Below, piece by piece: positions 40,095 through 47,650 of a stretch of DNA of 64,000 bases (positions are counted from its first letter, which is position 1; each line of letters begins with the position of its first letter). Position numbers and translations under genes: made by a program. Below the pieces are notes generated by a model. It was given only the letters and a program-made list of their open reading frames with translations. It made no database searches and was not told the origin of the DNA. The DNA is from Bosea sp. (in: a-proteobacteria) (GTDB lineage Bacteria > Pseudomonadota > Alphaproteobacteria > Rhizobiales > Beijerinckiaceae), in the NCBI RefSeq assembly GCF_023953965.1, contig NZ_JAMLIX010000001.1, positions 2,356,501 to 2,420,500 of the forward strand, in the 5' to 3' direction.

Positions 40095-40825
40095 GGCTTG
40101 CGCTCGACCGCATCGGCCACGCCTTCCTCGGCCGGGCCGTCTTCGAGGATCTCTCGTTGACGCTCGGCGAAGGCGAGGTCGTGGCTCTGGTCGGCCCCTC
40201 CGGCTGCGGCAAGACCACGGTGCTCCAGATCGCCGCCGGGCTGATCGATCCGCTGCGCGGGCGGGTGCGGCGGCATTACCGGCGCCACGCCGTGGTTTTC
40301 CAGGAGCCGCGCCTGCTGCCCTGGATGACGGCGCGCGACAACATCGCCTATGGGCTCAAGGCGCACGGCATGGGCAGGCCTGAGCGCCGCGCGGTGGCTG
40401 AGCGGCGGGCCGCCGAGGTCGGGCTGTTCGAGCGGGACCTCGACAAATACCCGGCGGAGCTTTCCGGCGGCATGCGCCAGCGCACGGCGGTCGCGCGGGC
40501 GCTGGCGATCGATCCCGAGGTCGTCTATTTCGACGAGCCTTTCACCGCGGTCGATATCGGCCTGCGCCGCGTGCTGCAGAACCTCGTCATCGCCGCTTGC
40601 GTCCGGGAGAAATTCTCGGCCCTCTTCATCACCCACGATCTTTCCGAGGCGATCAGGCTGGCGCATCGCATCGTCGTGCTGTCCGGCCGGCAGGAGGGCA
40701 TCGTCGCCGAGCGCGTGCCGGAAGGCGCACCCGGCGAGCGCGACGACCGCAGCGTCTTCGAAACCGTGCAGGCCTGGGCGCAGGACGTAGCCTTCGCCGA
40801 TCTGTTCGACGGCGACAGGCAGTAG
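40091..40825 (+). CDS. ABC transporter ATP-binding protein (SsuB/TauB-like)
   Basis: 244-residue ATPase. Walker A GPSGCGKTT, Q-loop FQEPRLLPW, signature LSGGMRQR, Walker B VVYFDEP, H-loop ITHDLSEA are intact. The ATG at 40091 overlaps the permease stop (ATGA). With the two previous genes it completes an importer. Confidence 0.93.
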   Translation: MRLALDRIGHAFLGRAVFEDLSLTLGEGEVVALVGPSGCGKTTVLQIAAGLIDPLRGRVRRHYRRHAVVFQEPRLLPWMTARDNIAYGLKAHGMGRPERRAVAERRAAEVGLFERDLDKYPAELSGGMRQRTAVARALAIDPEVVYFDEPFTAVDIGLRRVLQNLVIAACVREKFSALFITHDLSEAIRLAHRIVVLSGRQEGIVAERVPEGAPGERDDRSVFETVQAWAQDVAFADLFDGDRQ

Positions 40826-40826
40826 C

Positions 40827-42026
40827 ATGAGCGACCCCACGCCAGTGAGGCTTCCCCATCCGCTGCTCGCCGAGGCGCTGAAGCTGTTCTTTCCCGTGGC
40901 CGCGGTCCATGCCGTGCTGCTGCCGCTTATCTGGGTGACGCTTTTGTCCTTCGACCTGCCTTTCGCCCGGCAGGTGCCGCCCGGCCAATGGCACGCCCAT
41001 GAGATGATCTTCGGCACCTATGGCGCGGCGCTCGCCGGCTTCCTCGGCTCGGCCATGCCGGAATGGACCGATACGCGGGCCAGGCGGGGGCGCGCGCTCC
41101 TGCTCCTGCTGGCGTTCTGGCTGCCCGGCCGGCTGATCGGCTTCGTCGGCGCCGATGCGCTGATCCTGCCGGCAGCGGCGACCGATTTCGCCTTCCTCAT
41201 GCTGCTGCTGATCTATATCGCCCGCCCGCTGATCGAGCGGCGCAGCACGCGCCACGGCTCCTTCCTGCTCTGGATCTCGCTGTTCGCCCTGATCGAGCTT
41301 GCGATCCGCGCGGCCTGGTTCCTGGGCGAGACGGTCTGGTCGGCCAGGCTGTTGCAGGCGGCGCTCGCGGTCTTCCTGGTCTTCCTTTCGCTCGCCATCG
41401 CGCGGATCAACGTCGTCGTCGTCAATCACGCGCTCGATCCCACTGGCGAGACCACGCCCTACCGGCCCCATCCCGGCCGCCAGAACCTCGCTGCCGGGCT
41501 CGTCGGCTTGCAGCTCTCCGCTGCGCTCGTCGCGCCCGATTCGGCCGTGCCGGCCTGGCTCGCGCTCGCGGCGGCGGCGGCCTTCCTCGACCGTCTGGCC
41601 GAATGGTTCATCGGCCGGGCCGTGCTGCGCGCCGAGGTTCTGGCGCTCGCCGCGGCCAATGCCTGCGGCGGCCTCGGCTTCCTGGTGCTCGGCCTCGCCG
41701 GGCTCGGCGCGCCGGTTTCGCCGGTGACGGGGCAGCACCTGCTTTCGGTCGGGGCGCTCGGGCTTGCGGTGATGGCGGTCTTCGTGATCGCGGGCCTGCG
41801 TCATAGCGGGCGCGACCTCGTGCTGCCGGGCGCTGCGAAGCTCGCGCTCGCGCTGATGGCGGCGGCGGGCCTGATGCGCATCCTGCCCGAGATCGGCATC
41901 GGCGAGAGCCTCATCGGCCTGCACTATCAGCTCGCGGCCGGGCTCTGGTCGGCGGCCTTCGCCGTCTGGCTGATCGGCTTCTGGCCGATCCTCACCAGCC
42001 CGAAGGGCGGGGAGGGTTGCGACTAG
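40827..42026 (+). CDS. nnrS: NnrS family haem/copper membrane protein
   Basis: 399 residues, about 10-12 TM segments, with the conserved N-terminal FFPVAAVHAVLLPL, WHAHEMIFGTYGAALAGFL (HAHEM signature) and ARINVVVVNHALDP. NnrS proteins are haem- and copper-containing and are usually under NO control in denitrifiers, where they ease nitrosative stress. Here it starts 1 nt after the ABC ATPase gene, so it belongs to the transporter operon. Its TAG stop lies in the CTAG that opens a palindromic repeat. Confidence 0.9.
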   Translation: MSDPTPVRLPHPLLAEALKLFFPVAAVHAVLLPLIWVTLLSFDLPFARQVPPGQWHAHEMIFGTYGAALAGFLGSAMPEWTDTRARRGRALLLLLAFWLPGRLIGFVGADALILPAAATDFAFLMLLLIYIARPLIERRSTRHGSFLLWISLFALIELAIRAAWFLGETVWSARLLQAALAVFLVFLSLAIARINVVVVNHALDPTGETTPYRPHPGRQNLAAGLVGLQLSAALVAPDSAVPAWLALAAAAAFLDRLAEWFIGRAVLRAEVLALAAANACGGLGFLVLGLAGLGAPVSPVTGQHLLSVGALGLAVMAVFVIAGLRHSGRDLVLPGAAKLALALMAAAGLMRILPEIGIGESLIGLHYQLAAGLWSAAFAVWLIGFWPILTSPKGGEGCD

Positions 42027-42061
42027 ATCGCCGTCCTACCGGATACAAAACGGCGATCCAG
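42023..42061. repeat. CTAG-type palindromic repeat after nnrS
   Basis: CTAGATCGCCGT (42023-42034) and ACGGCGATCCAG (42050-42061) are inverted with one mismatch. The TAG of the left arm is the nnrS stop codon. It may also terminate or stabilise the operon transcript. The end design matches the second hairpin of the repeats at 59444, 60537 and 63678. Confidence 0.7.
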
Positions 42062-42162
42062 CTTTACTTGCCCGCTCGCCTGCTTCCTTGTGATCGAGGA
42101 TGCGTCTTCCGACCGGTCGTCGTCGGCGCTTCCGCAATGACGGATAGCGAAGGTCGACCGTG

Positions 42163-43119
42163 ATGATCCTGGTCTGTGGCGAAGCGCTGGTCGATCTGTT
42201 CGCCGGCGCGGCCGAGGGCAGCGAGATGCCGGCGCGGATCGTGGCCGGCGGCTCGCCCTTCAATGTCGCGATCGGCCTGGCGCGGCTCGGCGTCGCGGCG
42301 GGCTTCCTCGGCGGCGTCTCGCGCGACGGCTTCGGCGGCATGCTCGCCGAGGTGCTGGCGCGGGAGGGGGTCGACGGCCGCTATCTCGTGCGGAGCGACC
42401 GGCTCACCACCATCTCCGTCGTGGCCACCGGCCGGGACGGCCATGCGAGCTATTCCTTCCATGGCGAAGGCGCGGCCGACCGCTCGCTCCTGCCGGCCGA
42501 TCTGCCGCCGGCCCTGCCCGATGCGATCCGGGCCCTGACCTTCGGCTCCTACACCATGGCGGTGGAACCCGCCGGCTCGGCCTTCGCGGCGCTGGCCGAG
42601 CGCGAAGGCGGCCGGCGCGTCGTCAGCGTCGACCCCAATCTGCGCCCGACGGCGCTCGGGGGGCTCGCCGGCTGGCATCGGGCGGCCGAGCGCTTCTACC
42701 GCGCGGCGACGCTGATCAAGGCGAGCGACGAGGATATCCGCATCGCCTGGGACGGCGCGCTCGGCGAAGCCGAGGCCGCGGCCCACTGGCTCGATCTGGG
42801 CGCAAAGCTCGTCGTCGTCACGCAGGGCGAGCGGGGCGCCACGGCCTTCTCCGCCGCCGGCCGGGTCAGCGTGCCGGGCCGGCGCGTTTCTGTCCGCGAT
42901 ACGGTCGGGGCGGGCGACACCTTCCACGCCGCGCTGCTCGCGCGGCTCAGCCGGACCGGCCGGCTCAGCCCCGAAGCGATCGCCGCGCTCGACCGGGACG
43001 CCATCGCCGACCTCATCGCCTATGCCGCCGCCGCCGCCGCGATCACCGTGACGCGCCGGGGCGCGGACCTGCCCACCGCCGCCGAGGTCGAGGCCGCCAT
43101 GGCCGCGCCGGGCGCCTGA
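42163..43119 (+). CDS. PfkB-family sugar kinase (fructokinase-like)
   Basis: 318 residues from ATG 42163 (MILVCGEALVDLF); a GTG at 42160 is the alternative. PfkB signatures GGSPFNVAIGLARLG near residue 28 and DTVGAGDTFHAALL near residue 245 (catalytic Asp in GAGD) are intact. Fructose is the commonest substrate of this branch, but no sugar transporter or regulator sits nearby to confirm it. Confidence 0.87.
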   Translation: MILVCGEALVDLFAGAAEGSEMPARIVAGGSPFNVAIGLARLGVAAGFLGGVSRDGFGGMLAEVLAREGVDGRYLVRSDRLTTISVVATGRDGHASYSFHGEGAADRSLLPADLPPALPDAIRALTFGSYTMAVEPAGSAFAALAEREGGRRVVSVDPNLRPTALGGLAGWHRAAERFYRAATLIKASDEDIRIAWDGALGEAEAAAHWLDLGAKLVVVTQGERGATAFSAAGRVSVPGRRVSVRDTVGAGDTFHAALLARLSRTGRLSPEAIAALDRDAIADLIAYAAAAAAITVTRRGADLPTAAEVEAAMAAPGA

Positions 43120-43137
43120 CCGCCCTCGATCCCGCCG

Positions 43138-44226
43138 TCAACCTGCCAGGCTGCCGAAGCGGCCCTCCAGCGCCGCGATGCGCGCCGTCAGCCCGTCGAT
43201 CGCCGCGCGCTGGCGCCGGACCACGTCGATCAGCAGCACGCTCAACCGGTCGTACTGGACGGCGTCGGGCCGCAGGCGCCGCGCGCCGTCTTCCCCCTCC
43301 GACGGCTCGTCCTCGTCGGTCCAGTGGACGAGGCGGGGGTCGACCGCCGCCACATCCTCGGCCAGGAGCCCGTACCAGCTCCATTCGGCACGGTCGCGTA
43401 CCGCCGCGGAGCGGTAGCGGACGGGAGACAGCGCGAGAACCCGGTCGGCCACCTCCGGGGCGAGCGGCTGGATGTCACGCTTGTAGCGGCGCGATGAGGT
43501 CGAGCGCAGCAGGGCGTTGCCGGTGCCGCTGTCGAGCACGGCGTTGGCCGCCGCGGCCGTGGTCCCCACCGAGGGGAAGCTCACGGCTCCGCCGGCGGCG
43601 ATCCGCAGCGCCTCCTGCCAGAGCGAGCCGTCGGAGGAGACGCGAAACCCAAGATCGTCGTCGCCGACCAGGCCGATCTCGGCCCGCCCGGAATAACCCG
43701 ACTGGAAGAGCAGGGAGAGCACGTTGCCGGTGGCCTCCTTGTCCAGGGTGAAGCGCAGGTCGCCGTCGCCGCCCTCGCCGGTGGTGAGCGCGGTCCACAG
43801 AGCTTTGTTCAGCTTGGCCGCGAAAGGATTGGCGGCATCGGCCGTGGTGGCGAGCCCTAAACGCGTCAGCTGGGCGGGGGCCCCGCCGTCGAGGACGCCG
43901 CGCCAATCGGCGCCGTCATGGACGAGGAGCACCTGTTCGTCCTCGACCCAGACGATCCAGCCGGCACGCGGCGCATGGAAGATCCAGCCGCCGTCGCGCC
44001 GCTCGGCGAGCTTTCCGCCCCGCCCCGCCCATTCGTCCAGCGGCGTGGCGCCGAGAAGCCAGATTCCGCCCTCGGCCGGGCTCGGGGGAGGCGAAAGCAT
44101 GTCGCGGGCGACGACACTGAGCTGGACGAGCGCGTCGAGATCCGTCAGCGCGTCGTTATGGGTGACGTGCTTCTGGGCCTGTCCGGCGGCGAGGAGCGGG
44201 AGATTGAGACGGGATGTGTCTGACAT
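43138..44226 (-). CDS. DUF2793 plus S74 intramolecular chaperone protein (tail-fibre-like)
   Basis: 362 residues in two parts. Residues 1-130 match DUF2793 (LNLPLLAAGQAQKHVTHNDAL, WIFHAPRAGWIVWVEDE), a domain common in alphaproteobacterial phage and gene-transfer-agent tails. The C-terminus from about 240 is a peptidase S74 self-cleaving chaperone: SSRRYKRDI supplies the expected nucleophile (Ser244) and Lys249, followed by LSPVRYR, WYGLLAEDV and a terminal coiled coil. Such modules trimerise a fibre and then cut themselves off. No other phage gene is nearby. It is preceded by an AT-rich palindrome block. Confidence 0.85.
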   Translation of the reverse strand: MSDTSRLNLPLLAAGQAQKHVTHNDALTDLDALVQLSVVARDMLSPPPSPAEGGIWLLGATPLDEWAGRGGKLAERRDGGWIFHAPRAGWIVWVEDEQVLLVHDGADWRGVLDGGAPAQLTRLGLATTADAANPFAAKLNKALWTALTTGEGGDGDLRFTLDKEATGNVLSLLFQSGYSGRAEIGLVGDDDLGFRVSSDGSLWQEALRIAAGGAVSFPSVGTTAAAANAVLDSGTGNALLRSTSSRRYKRDIQPLAPEVADRVLALSPVRYRSAAVRDRAEWSWYGLLAEDVAAVDPRLVHWTDEDEPSEGEDGARRLRPDAVQYDRLSVLLIDVVRRQRAAIDGLTARIAALEGRFGSLAG

Positions 44227-44235
44227 GGGCGATCC

Positions 44236-44273
44236 ATATGATTTCGATCATATATAGGTTATTATTCCTATAT
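44236..44273. promoter_or_regulatory. AT-rich double palindrome before the S74 gene
   Basis: ATATGAT-TTCG-ATCATAT (44236-44253) abuts ATATAGG-TTATTATT-CCTATAT (44252-44273), both with perfect 7-bp arms, in a block with almost no GC, 10 bp upstream of the start codon. It probably contains the promoter and an operator. Confidence 0.55.
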
Positions 44274-44372
44274 GCTATGACTCGTTTTGTCAAGGGGACG
44301 CTGTTGACAAGCCTGCCGTGAAGGTATCGACGCAAGGGGAACTACACGGTGGAGCGAGCGGTGCCGGGCGGA

Positions 44373-44398
44373 CTCCACTTTTCGGTCCGATGTTCTAG
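44373..44398. repeat. Half copy of the CTAG hairpin repeat
   Basis: Read on the minus strand, CTAGAACATCGGACCGAAAAGTGG-type sequence here agrees with the left half of the repeat at 59444 except for single changes; the second half is missing. It lies 28 bp before scoA, in the leader or promoter region. Confidence 0.7.
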
Positions 44399-44425
44399 GA
44401 TCGCTGCGCCAGACGAGAGGTGAGA

Positions 44426-45136
44426 ATGACGAACAAGATCTATGACGGCCCGAAGGCGGCGCTGGACGGGCTGCTGTTCGATGGGATGACGATCATGTCG
44501 GGCGGCTTCGGGCTGTCGGGCAATCCCGAGAGCCTGATCCCGCAGGTGCGCGATTCCGGGGTGAAGAGCATCACCTTGATCTCGAACAATGCCGGGGCCG
44601 ATGGCTTCGGCCTGTGGATGCTGCTGGAGAGCCGGCAGGTCAGGAAGATGATCTCGTCCTATGTCGGCGAGAACAAGCTGTTCGAGCAGCAATACCTCTC
44701 CGGCGAGCTGGAGCTCGAGCTCAACCCGCAGGGCACGCTGGCCGAGCGCATCCGCGCCGGCGGCGCCGGCATCCCCGCCTTCTACACCCGCACCGGCGTC
44801 GGCACCGTCGTCGCCGAGGGCAAGCCGGTCGAGGAGTTCGAGGGCGCGCTCTATGTCCGCGAGACCTGGCTCAAGGCCGACCTCGCCATCGTCAAGGCCT
44901 GGAAGGGCGATGCCGCCGGCAACCTCGTCTACCGAAAGACGGCGCGCAACTTCAACCCGAACATGGCGACCGCCGGCAAGGTGACGGTGGCCGAGGTCGA
45001 GGAGATCGTGCCGGTCGGATCGCTCGATCCCGAAGCGATCCACACCCCCGGCATCTATGTCGACCGCATCATCAAGAGCACGATCAACGAGAAGAAGATC
45101 GAGAAGCTGACCGAGCGCAAGAGGGAGGCCGCCTGA
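44426..45136 (+). CDS. scoA: 3-oxoacid CoA-transferase subunit A
   Basis: 236 residues from ATG 44426, which has GAGAGGTGAG just upstream (a GTG at 44420 is possible). Family motifs MTIMSGGFGLSGNPESLI, YVGENKLFEQQYLSGELELELNPQGTLAERIRAGGAGIPAFYT (key residues E-L-x-P-Q-G-T-L-x-E-R) and KAWKGDAAGNLVYR identify the alpha subunit. With ScoB it transfers CoA from succinyl-CoA to acetoacetate-type acids, feeding ketone-body or PHB breakdown products into acetyl-CoA. Confidence 0.93.
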   Translation: MTNKIYDGPKAALDGLLFDGMTIMSGGFGLSGNPESLIPQVRDSGVKSITLISNNAGADGFGLWMLLESRQVRKMISSYVGENKLFEQQYLSGELELELNPQGTLAERIRAGGAGIPAFYTRTGVGTVVAEGKPVEEFEGALYVRETWLKADLAIVKAWKGDAAGNLVYRKTARNFNPNMATAGKVTVAEVEEIVPVGSLDPEAIHTPGIYVDRIIKSTINEKKIEKLTERKREAA

Positions 45137-45798
45137 TGGCTTGGACCCGCGACGAGATGGCCGCGCGAGCGGCCAGGGAACTGAAGGACGGCTATTACGT
45201 CAATCTCGGCATCGGCATCCCGACGCTGGTGGCGAACTACATTCCCGACGGCGTCAACGTCACGCTGCAATCGGAGAACGGCCTGCTCGGCATCGGCCCA
45301 TTCCCCTATGAGGGCGAGGCCGATCCCGACCTGATCAATGCCGGCAAGCAGACGGTCACGATCCTGCCGAGCTCGAGCTTCTTCTCCTCGGCGGACAGTT
45401 TCGCGATGATCCGCGGCGGCCATATCGACCTGACCATCCTGGGTGCGATGGAGGTGTCGGCCAATGGCGACATCGCCAACTGGACGATTCCGGGCAAGAT
45501 GGTGAAGGGCATGGGCGGCGCGATGGACCTCGTCGCCGGCGTCAAGAAGATCATCGTGGTGATGGACCACGCCAACAAGCATGGCGAATCCAAGGTGCTG
45601 GAGCGCTGCACCCTGCCGCTGACCGGCGCGGGCGTGGTCGACCTTGTCATCACCGACCTGTGCGTGATGACCTGCGACAAGGCCAATGGCGGGGGCTTGA
45701 CCCTGATCGAGCTCGCGCCGGGCGTCAGCCTCGACGAGGTCAAGGCCAAGACGGCGGCGCCCTTCACCGTCGCGCCCGGCCTCGCCAAGGCCGCGTGA
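45136..45798 (+). CDS. scoB: 3-oxoacid CoA-transferase subunit B
   Basis: 220 residues; ATG shares one base with the scoA stop (TGATG). The catalytic Glu47 lies in LQSENGLLGIGP, the class I CoA-transferase beta-subunit motif; YYVNLGIGIPTLVANYI and GGHIDLTILGAMEVS support it. A strong terminator follows at 45864. Confidence 0.94.
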   Translation: MAWTRDEMAARAARELKDGYYVNLGIGIPTLVANYIPDGVNVTLQSENGLLGIGPFPYEGEADPDLINAGKQTVTILPSSSFFSSADSFAMIRGGHIDLTILGAMEVSANGDIANWTIPGKMVKGMGGAMDLVAGVKKIIVVMDHANKHGESKVLERCTLPLTGAGVVDLVITDLCVMTCDKANGGGLTLIELAPGVSLDEVKAKTAAPFTVAPGLAKAA

Positions 45799-45863
45799 GC
45801 CGCAGGAACCGGCCGGGCCCTGCGCGAAACGCCGGGCAGGGCGGCCCGGCCTGAAATCGGAAC

Positions 45864-45894
45864 CCGCAGCGATCATCCGATCGCTGCGGATTTT
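45864..45894 (+). terminator. Rho-independent terminator after scoAB
   Basis: CCGCAGCGATC (45864-45874) and GATCGCTGCGG (45879-45889) form a perfect 11-bp stem with a 4-nt loop, followed by A and TTTT, 65 nt after the scoB stop. Confidence 0.9.
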
Positions 45895-45938
45895 CGTTCA
45901 TGACCGCATCATCACGTCGAGCGGGTCGCTGCCGGGCG

Positions 45939-46319
45939 TCAGGCGCCGTCGCGAACGGCGACCACGGCCGCATAGGCGTCGGCGGCCAGCGTCAGGGCGG
46001 AGGCGACATCGGCCGGCGGGCTGTCGCAGATCGTGTCGACGGCCGCGGCGGCTTGCCGGGCTGCGATGCGGTACCGCTCCGGCGAGAACAGCGTCGCGCC
46101 GACCGCGATGACGCGCAGCGCCGTGCAGGTCTCGTCGAGCGTGGCCGATGCCCTGGCGACCGTGGCGTCGGCCTTCGTCTTGCCGATGATCTGACCGGCC
46201 CCGGCCGCGACCTGGCGCCAGCCCTCGGCGGAGGTTTTAGGACCGGCGTCGTCCTTGGGGATGCAGGCGGAGGCGGCGAGCGCGCAGGCGAGAGCGGACG
46301 CCGCGAGAAGGCGGTTCAT
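45939..46319 (-). CDS. Putative small lipoprotein
   Basis: 126 residues. N-terminus MNRLLAASALACALAASAC is a lipoprotein signal with a Cys after a small-residue lipobox near position 19. The mature part is Ala-rich and helical with two further cysteines (DETCTAL, DTICDSP) that could pair. A GGAG site precedes the ATG. No family recognised; not clearly linked to either neighbour. Confidence 0.65.
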   Translation of the reverse strand: MNRLLAASALACALAASACIPKDDAGPKTSAEGWRQVAAGAGQIIGKTKADATVARASATLDETCTALRVIAVGATLFSPERYRIAARQAAAAVDTICDSPPADVASALTLAADAYAAVVAVRDGA

Positions 46320-46707
46320 GGATGTGCTCCGAGGTTATGGCGGTGCGAAGACGGCGGCTGGCCCGGCTGCTGCGGCGACGCTCAGGCGAAGAAGCCCGCG
46401 ACGGCGTCGATGCCGCGACCGGAAGCCTCGCTTCAGTCTAGGGGCCCGCGCGGGCCAGGGGATATCCGACGAGCTGCCGGCCGCCTCGGGCGGCGCAGAG
46501 AGGGGAATGGCAGGAGCGCGCTTCACCTCCACCCCCTAACAGGAACGAATTGTGTTCGACTGCCGGCGGTGTTGCGTAGAGGCGCCGCGACCCCGCTGTA
46601 GCCCGTTGAAATCAAACGAAACGTGTTGCGAGCTGACTCAACCCGAAATCACGCTCCGTCCTCAGCCTCCGCAGAGGCTGTGCGTTTGATTTCATTTGAG
46701 AAAGTTG
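46320..46707. other. Intergenic region between the lipoprotein gene and tRNA-Met
   Basis: 388 bp without a credible gene. It holds a perfect 12-bp inverted repeat with long spacing (46607-46618 and 46683-46694, listed separately). The GC-rich part 46330-46500 shows only short frames with skewed composition. Confidence 0.5.
46607..46694. repeat. Widely spaced 12-bp inverted repeat (TGAAATCAAACG)
   Basis: TGAAATCAAACG at 46607-46618 and CGTTTGATTTCA at 46683-46694 are perfect complements separated by 64 bp; the right arm ends 14 bp from the tRNA 3' end. It could be a degenerate mobile-element end pair, a structured RNA or an intergenic repeat. Confidence 0.6.
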
Positions 46708-46784
46708 TGGTAGCGGGAGAGGGACTTGAACCCCCGACACGCGGATTATGATTCCGCTGCTCTAACCAGCTGAGCTACCCCGCC
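46708..46784 (-). tRNA. tRNA-Met (CAU), elongator type
   Basis: 77 nt including an encoded CCA. D-arm AGCTCAGCTGGTTAGAGC, anticodon stem GCGGA/TCCGC around loop ATCATAA (anticodon CAT, minus strand 46750-46748), T-arm GGGGGTTCAAGTCCCTC and a 7-bp acceptor stem with G-U pairs at both ends. CAU tRNAs may be initiator Met, elongator Met or lysidine-modified Ile; the overall sequence fits elongator Met. Ile2 is less likely but not strictly excluded. Confidence 0.9.
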
Positions 46785-46858
46785 ACAGGGATCAAAGCCG
46801 GCATGGCCGGCTCGTCGTCGAGGCGCGATATAGGCGCCGTGCCCCGGCCTCGTCAAGC

Positions 46859-46962
46859 CTTAGATCGCTGCGCGTCCCACCGGCGCAAACTGGCGATCTA
46901 AGCTTTTGTTTCAGCATCTGATCCGTCCGAAAAGCGCATTCCACTTTCCAGTCCGGTGCCCT
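46859..46962. repeat. Degenerate member of the CTAG/GATC hairpin repeat family
   Basis: CTTAGATCGC (46859-46868) and GCGATCTAAG (46893-46902) are perfect arms, like the second hairpin of the family. It is followed by GCATCTGATCCGTCCGAAAA...CCACTTTCC...GTCCGGTGC, a decayed version of the first hairpin. Order of the two hairpins is reversed relative to 59444. Confidence 0.6.
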
Positions 46963-46967
46963 GGCCC

Positions 46968-47612
46968 TCAGCTCTTGCCGACGGAGGTGAGCTTGCGCAG
47001 CCGGACGACCTTGAAATAGCCGCGCCCGACATGAACCGTCTCGTAGCGGCCCGTTGCCTTCGCCCAGCCGGTCAGCCGGCTGACCTTGAAATCCGAGCTC
47101 CAGCCGACCGCTTTCGACAAAGGCGCGAGCGCGCTCCAGAACGGCGCCAGAAAGCCGCCATCGTCGACGAGGCGGCTCGATATGACGATCTCGCCGCCGG
47201 GCTTCAGGACCCGGTCCATCTCGGCGAGCGCCTGCTCGGGATCGGGTACCAGCGTGATGACGAACTGCGCCGTCACCGCATCGAAACGCTCGGCGCCGAA
47301 GCCGAGCCGGCAGGCATCCATCACCATCAGCCCGTGGACATGGCTGAGCTTCTGGCCGACGACCTTGCGGGCGGCGACCTTGAGCATGTCGAGCGACAGA
47401 TCCGCGCCGAACACCCGCGAGCCGGGCGTGAAATAGGGCAGGGTGAGCCCGGTGCCGACGCCGATCTCGAGGATGTCCGGCCCGCAGGCGCAGGCCGCCG
47501 CCACCGCCTCGCGCTGCGGGCGCGCCAGCAAGCGCTGGTAGATCCGGTCGTAGAACCTGGCCCAGGTGGCGTAGACGCGCTTCTGGCCGTCGAGATCGTA
47601 GGTTACCGGCAT
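46968..47612 (-). CDS. Class I SAM methyltransferase, PmtA-like
   Basis: 214 residues from ATG 47612. The N-terminal VYATWARFYDRIYQRLLARPQREAV, SAM motif LEIGVGTGLTLPYF, ADLSLDML and VLKPGGEIVISSR resemble the Rhodobacter-type phosphatidylethanolamine N-methyltransferase PmtA, which makes phosphatidylcholine. That assignment is by similarity; other small-molecule methyltransferases share the fold. Minus strand, 38 bp after mnmA. Confidence 0.78.
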   Translation of the reverse strand: MPVTYDLDGQKRVYATWARFYDRIYQRLLARPQREAVAAACACGPDILEIGVGTGLTLPYFTPGSRVFGADLSLDMLKVAARKVVGQKLSHVHGLMVMDACRLGFGAERFDAVTAQFVITLVPDPEQALAEMDRVLKPGGEIVISSRLVDDGGFLAPFWSALAPLSKAVGWSSDFKVSRLTGWAKATGRYETVHVGRGYFKVVRLRKLTSVGKS

Positions 47613-47650
47613 GGGTCTGGGGTCCGGGCGTGAAGGGCGGGCCTGAACGG

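Noticed and set aside
43138..44226. Prophage at the DUF2793/S74 gene
   Set aside because: No integrase, capsid, terminase or other tail genes flank it; a single gene does not make a prophage.
46708..46784. Reading the CAU tRNA as lysidine-type tRNA-Ile2
   Set aside because: The arm sequences fit elongator tRNA-Met better; the presence of tilS in the window is not evidence for this tRNA.
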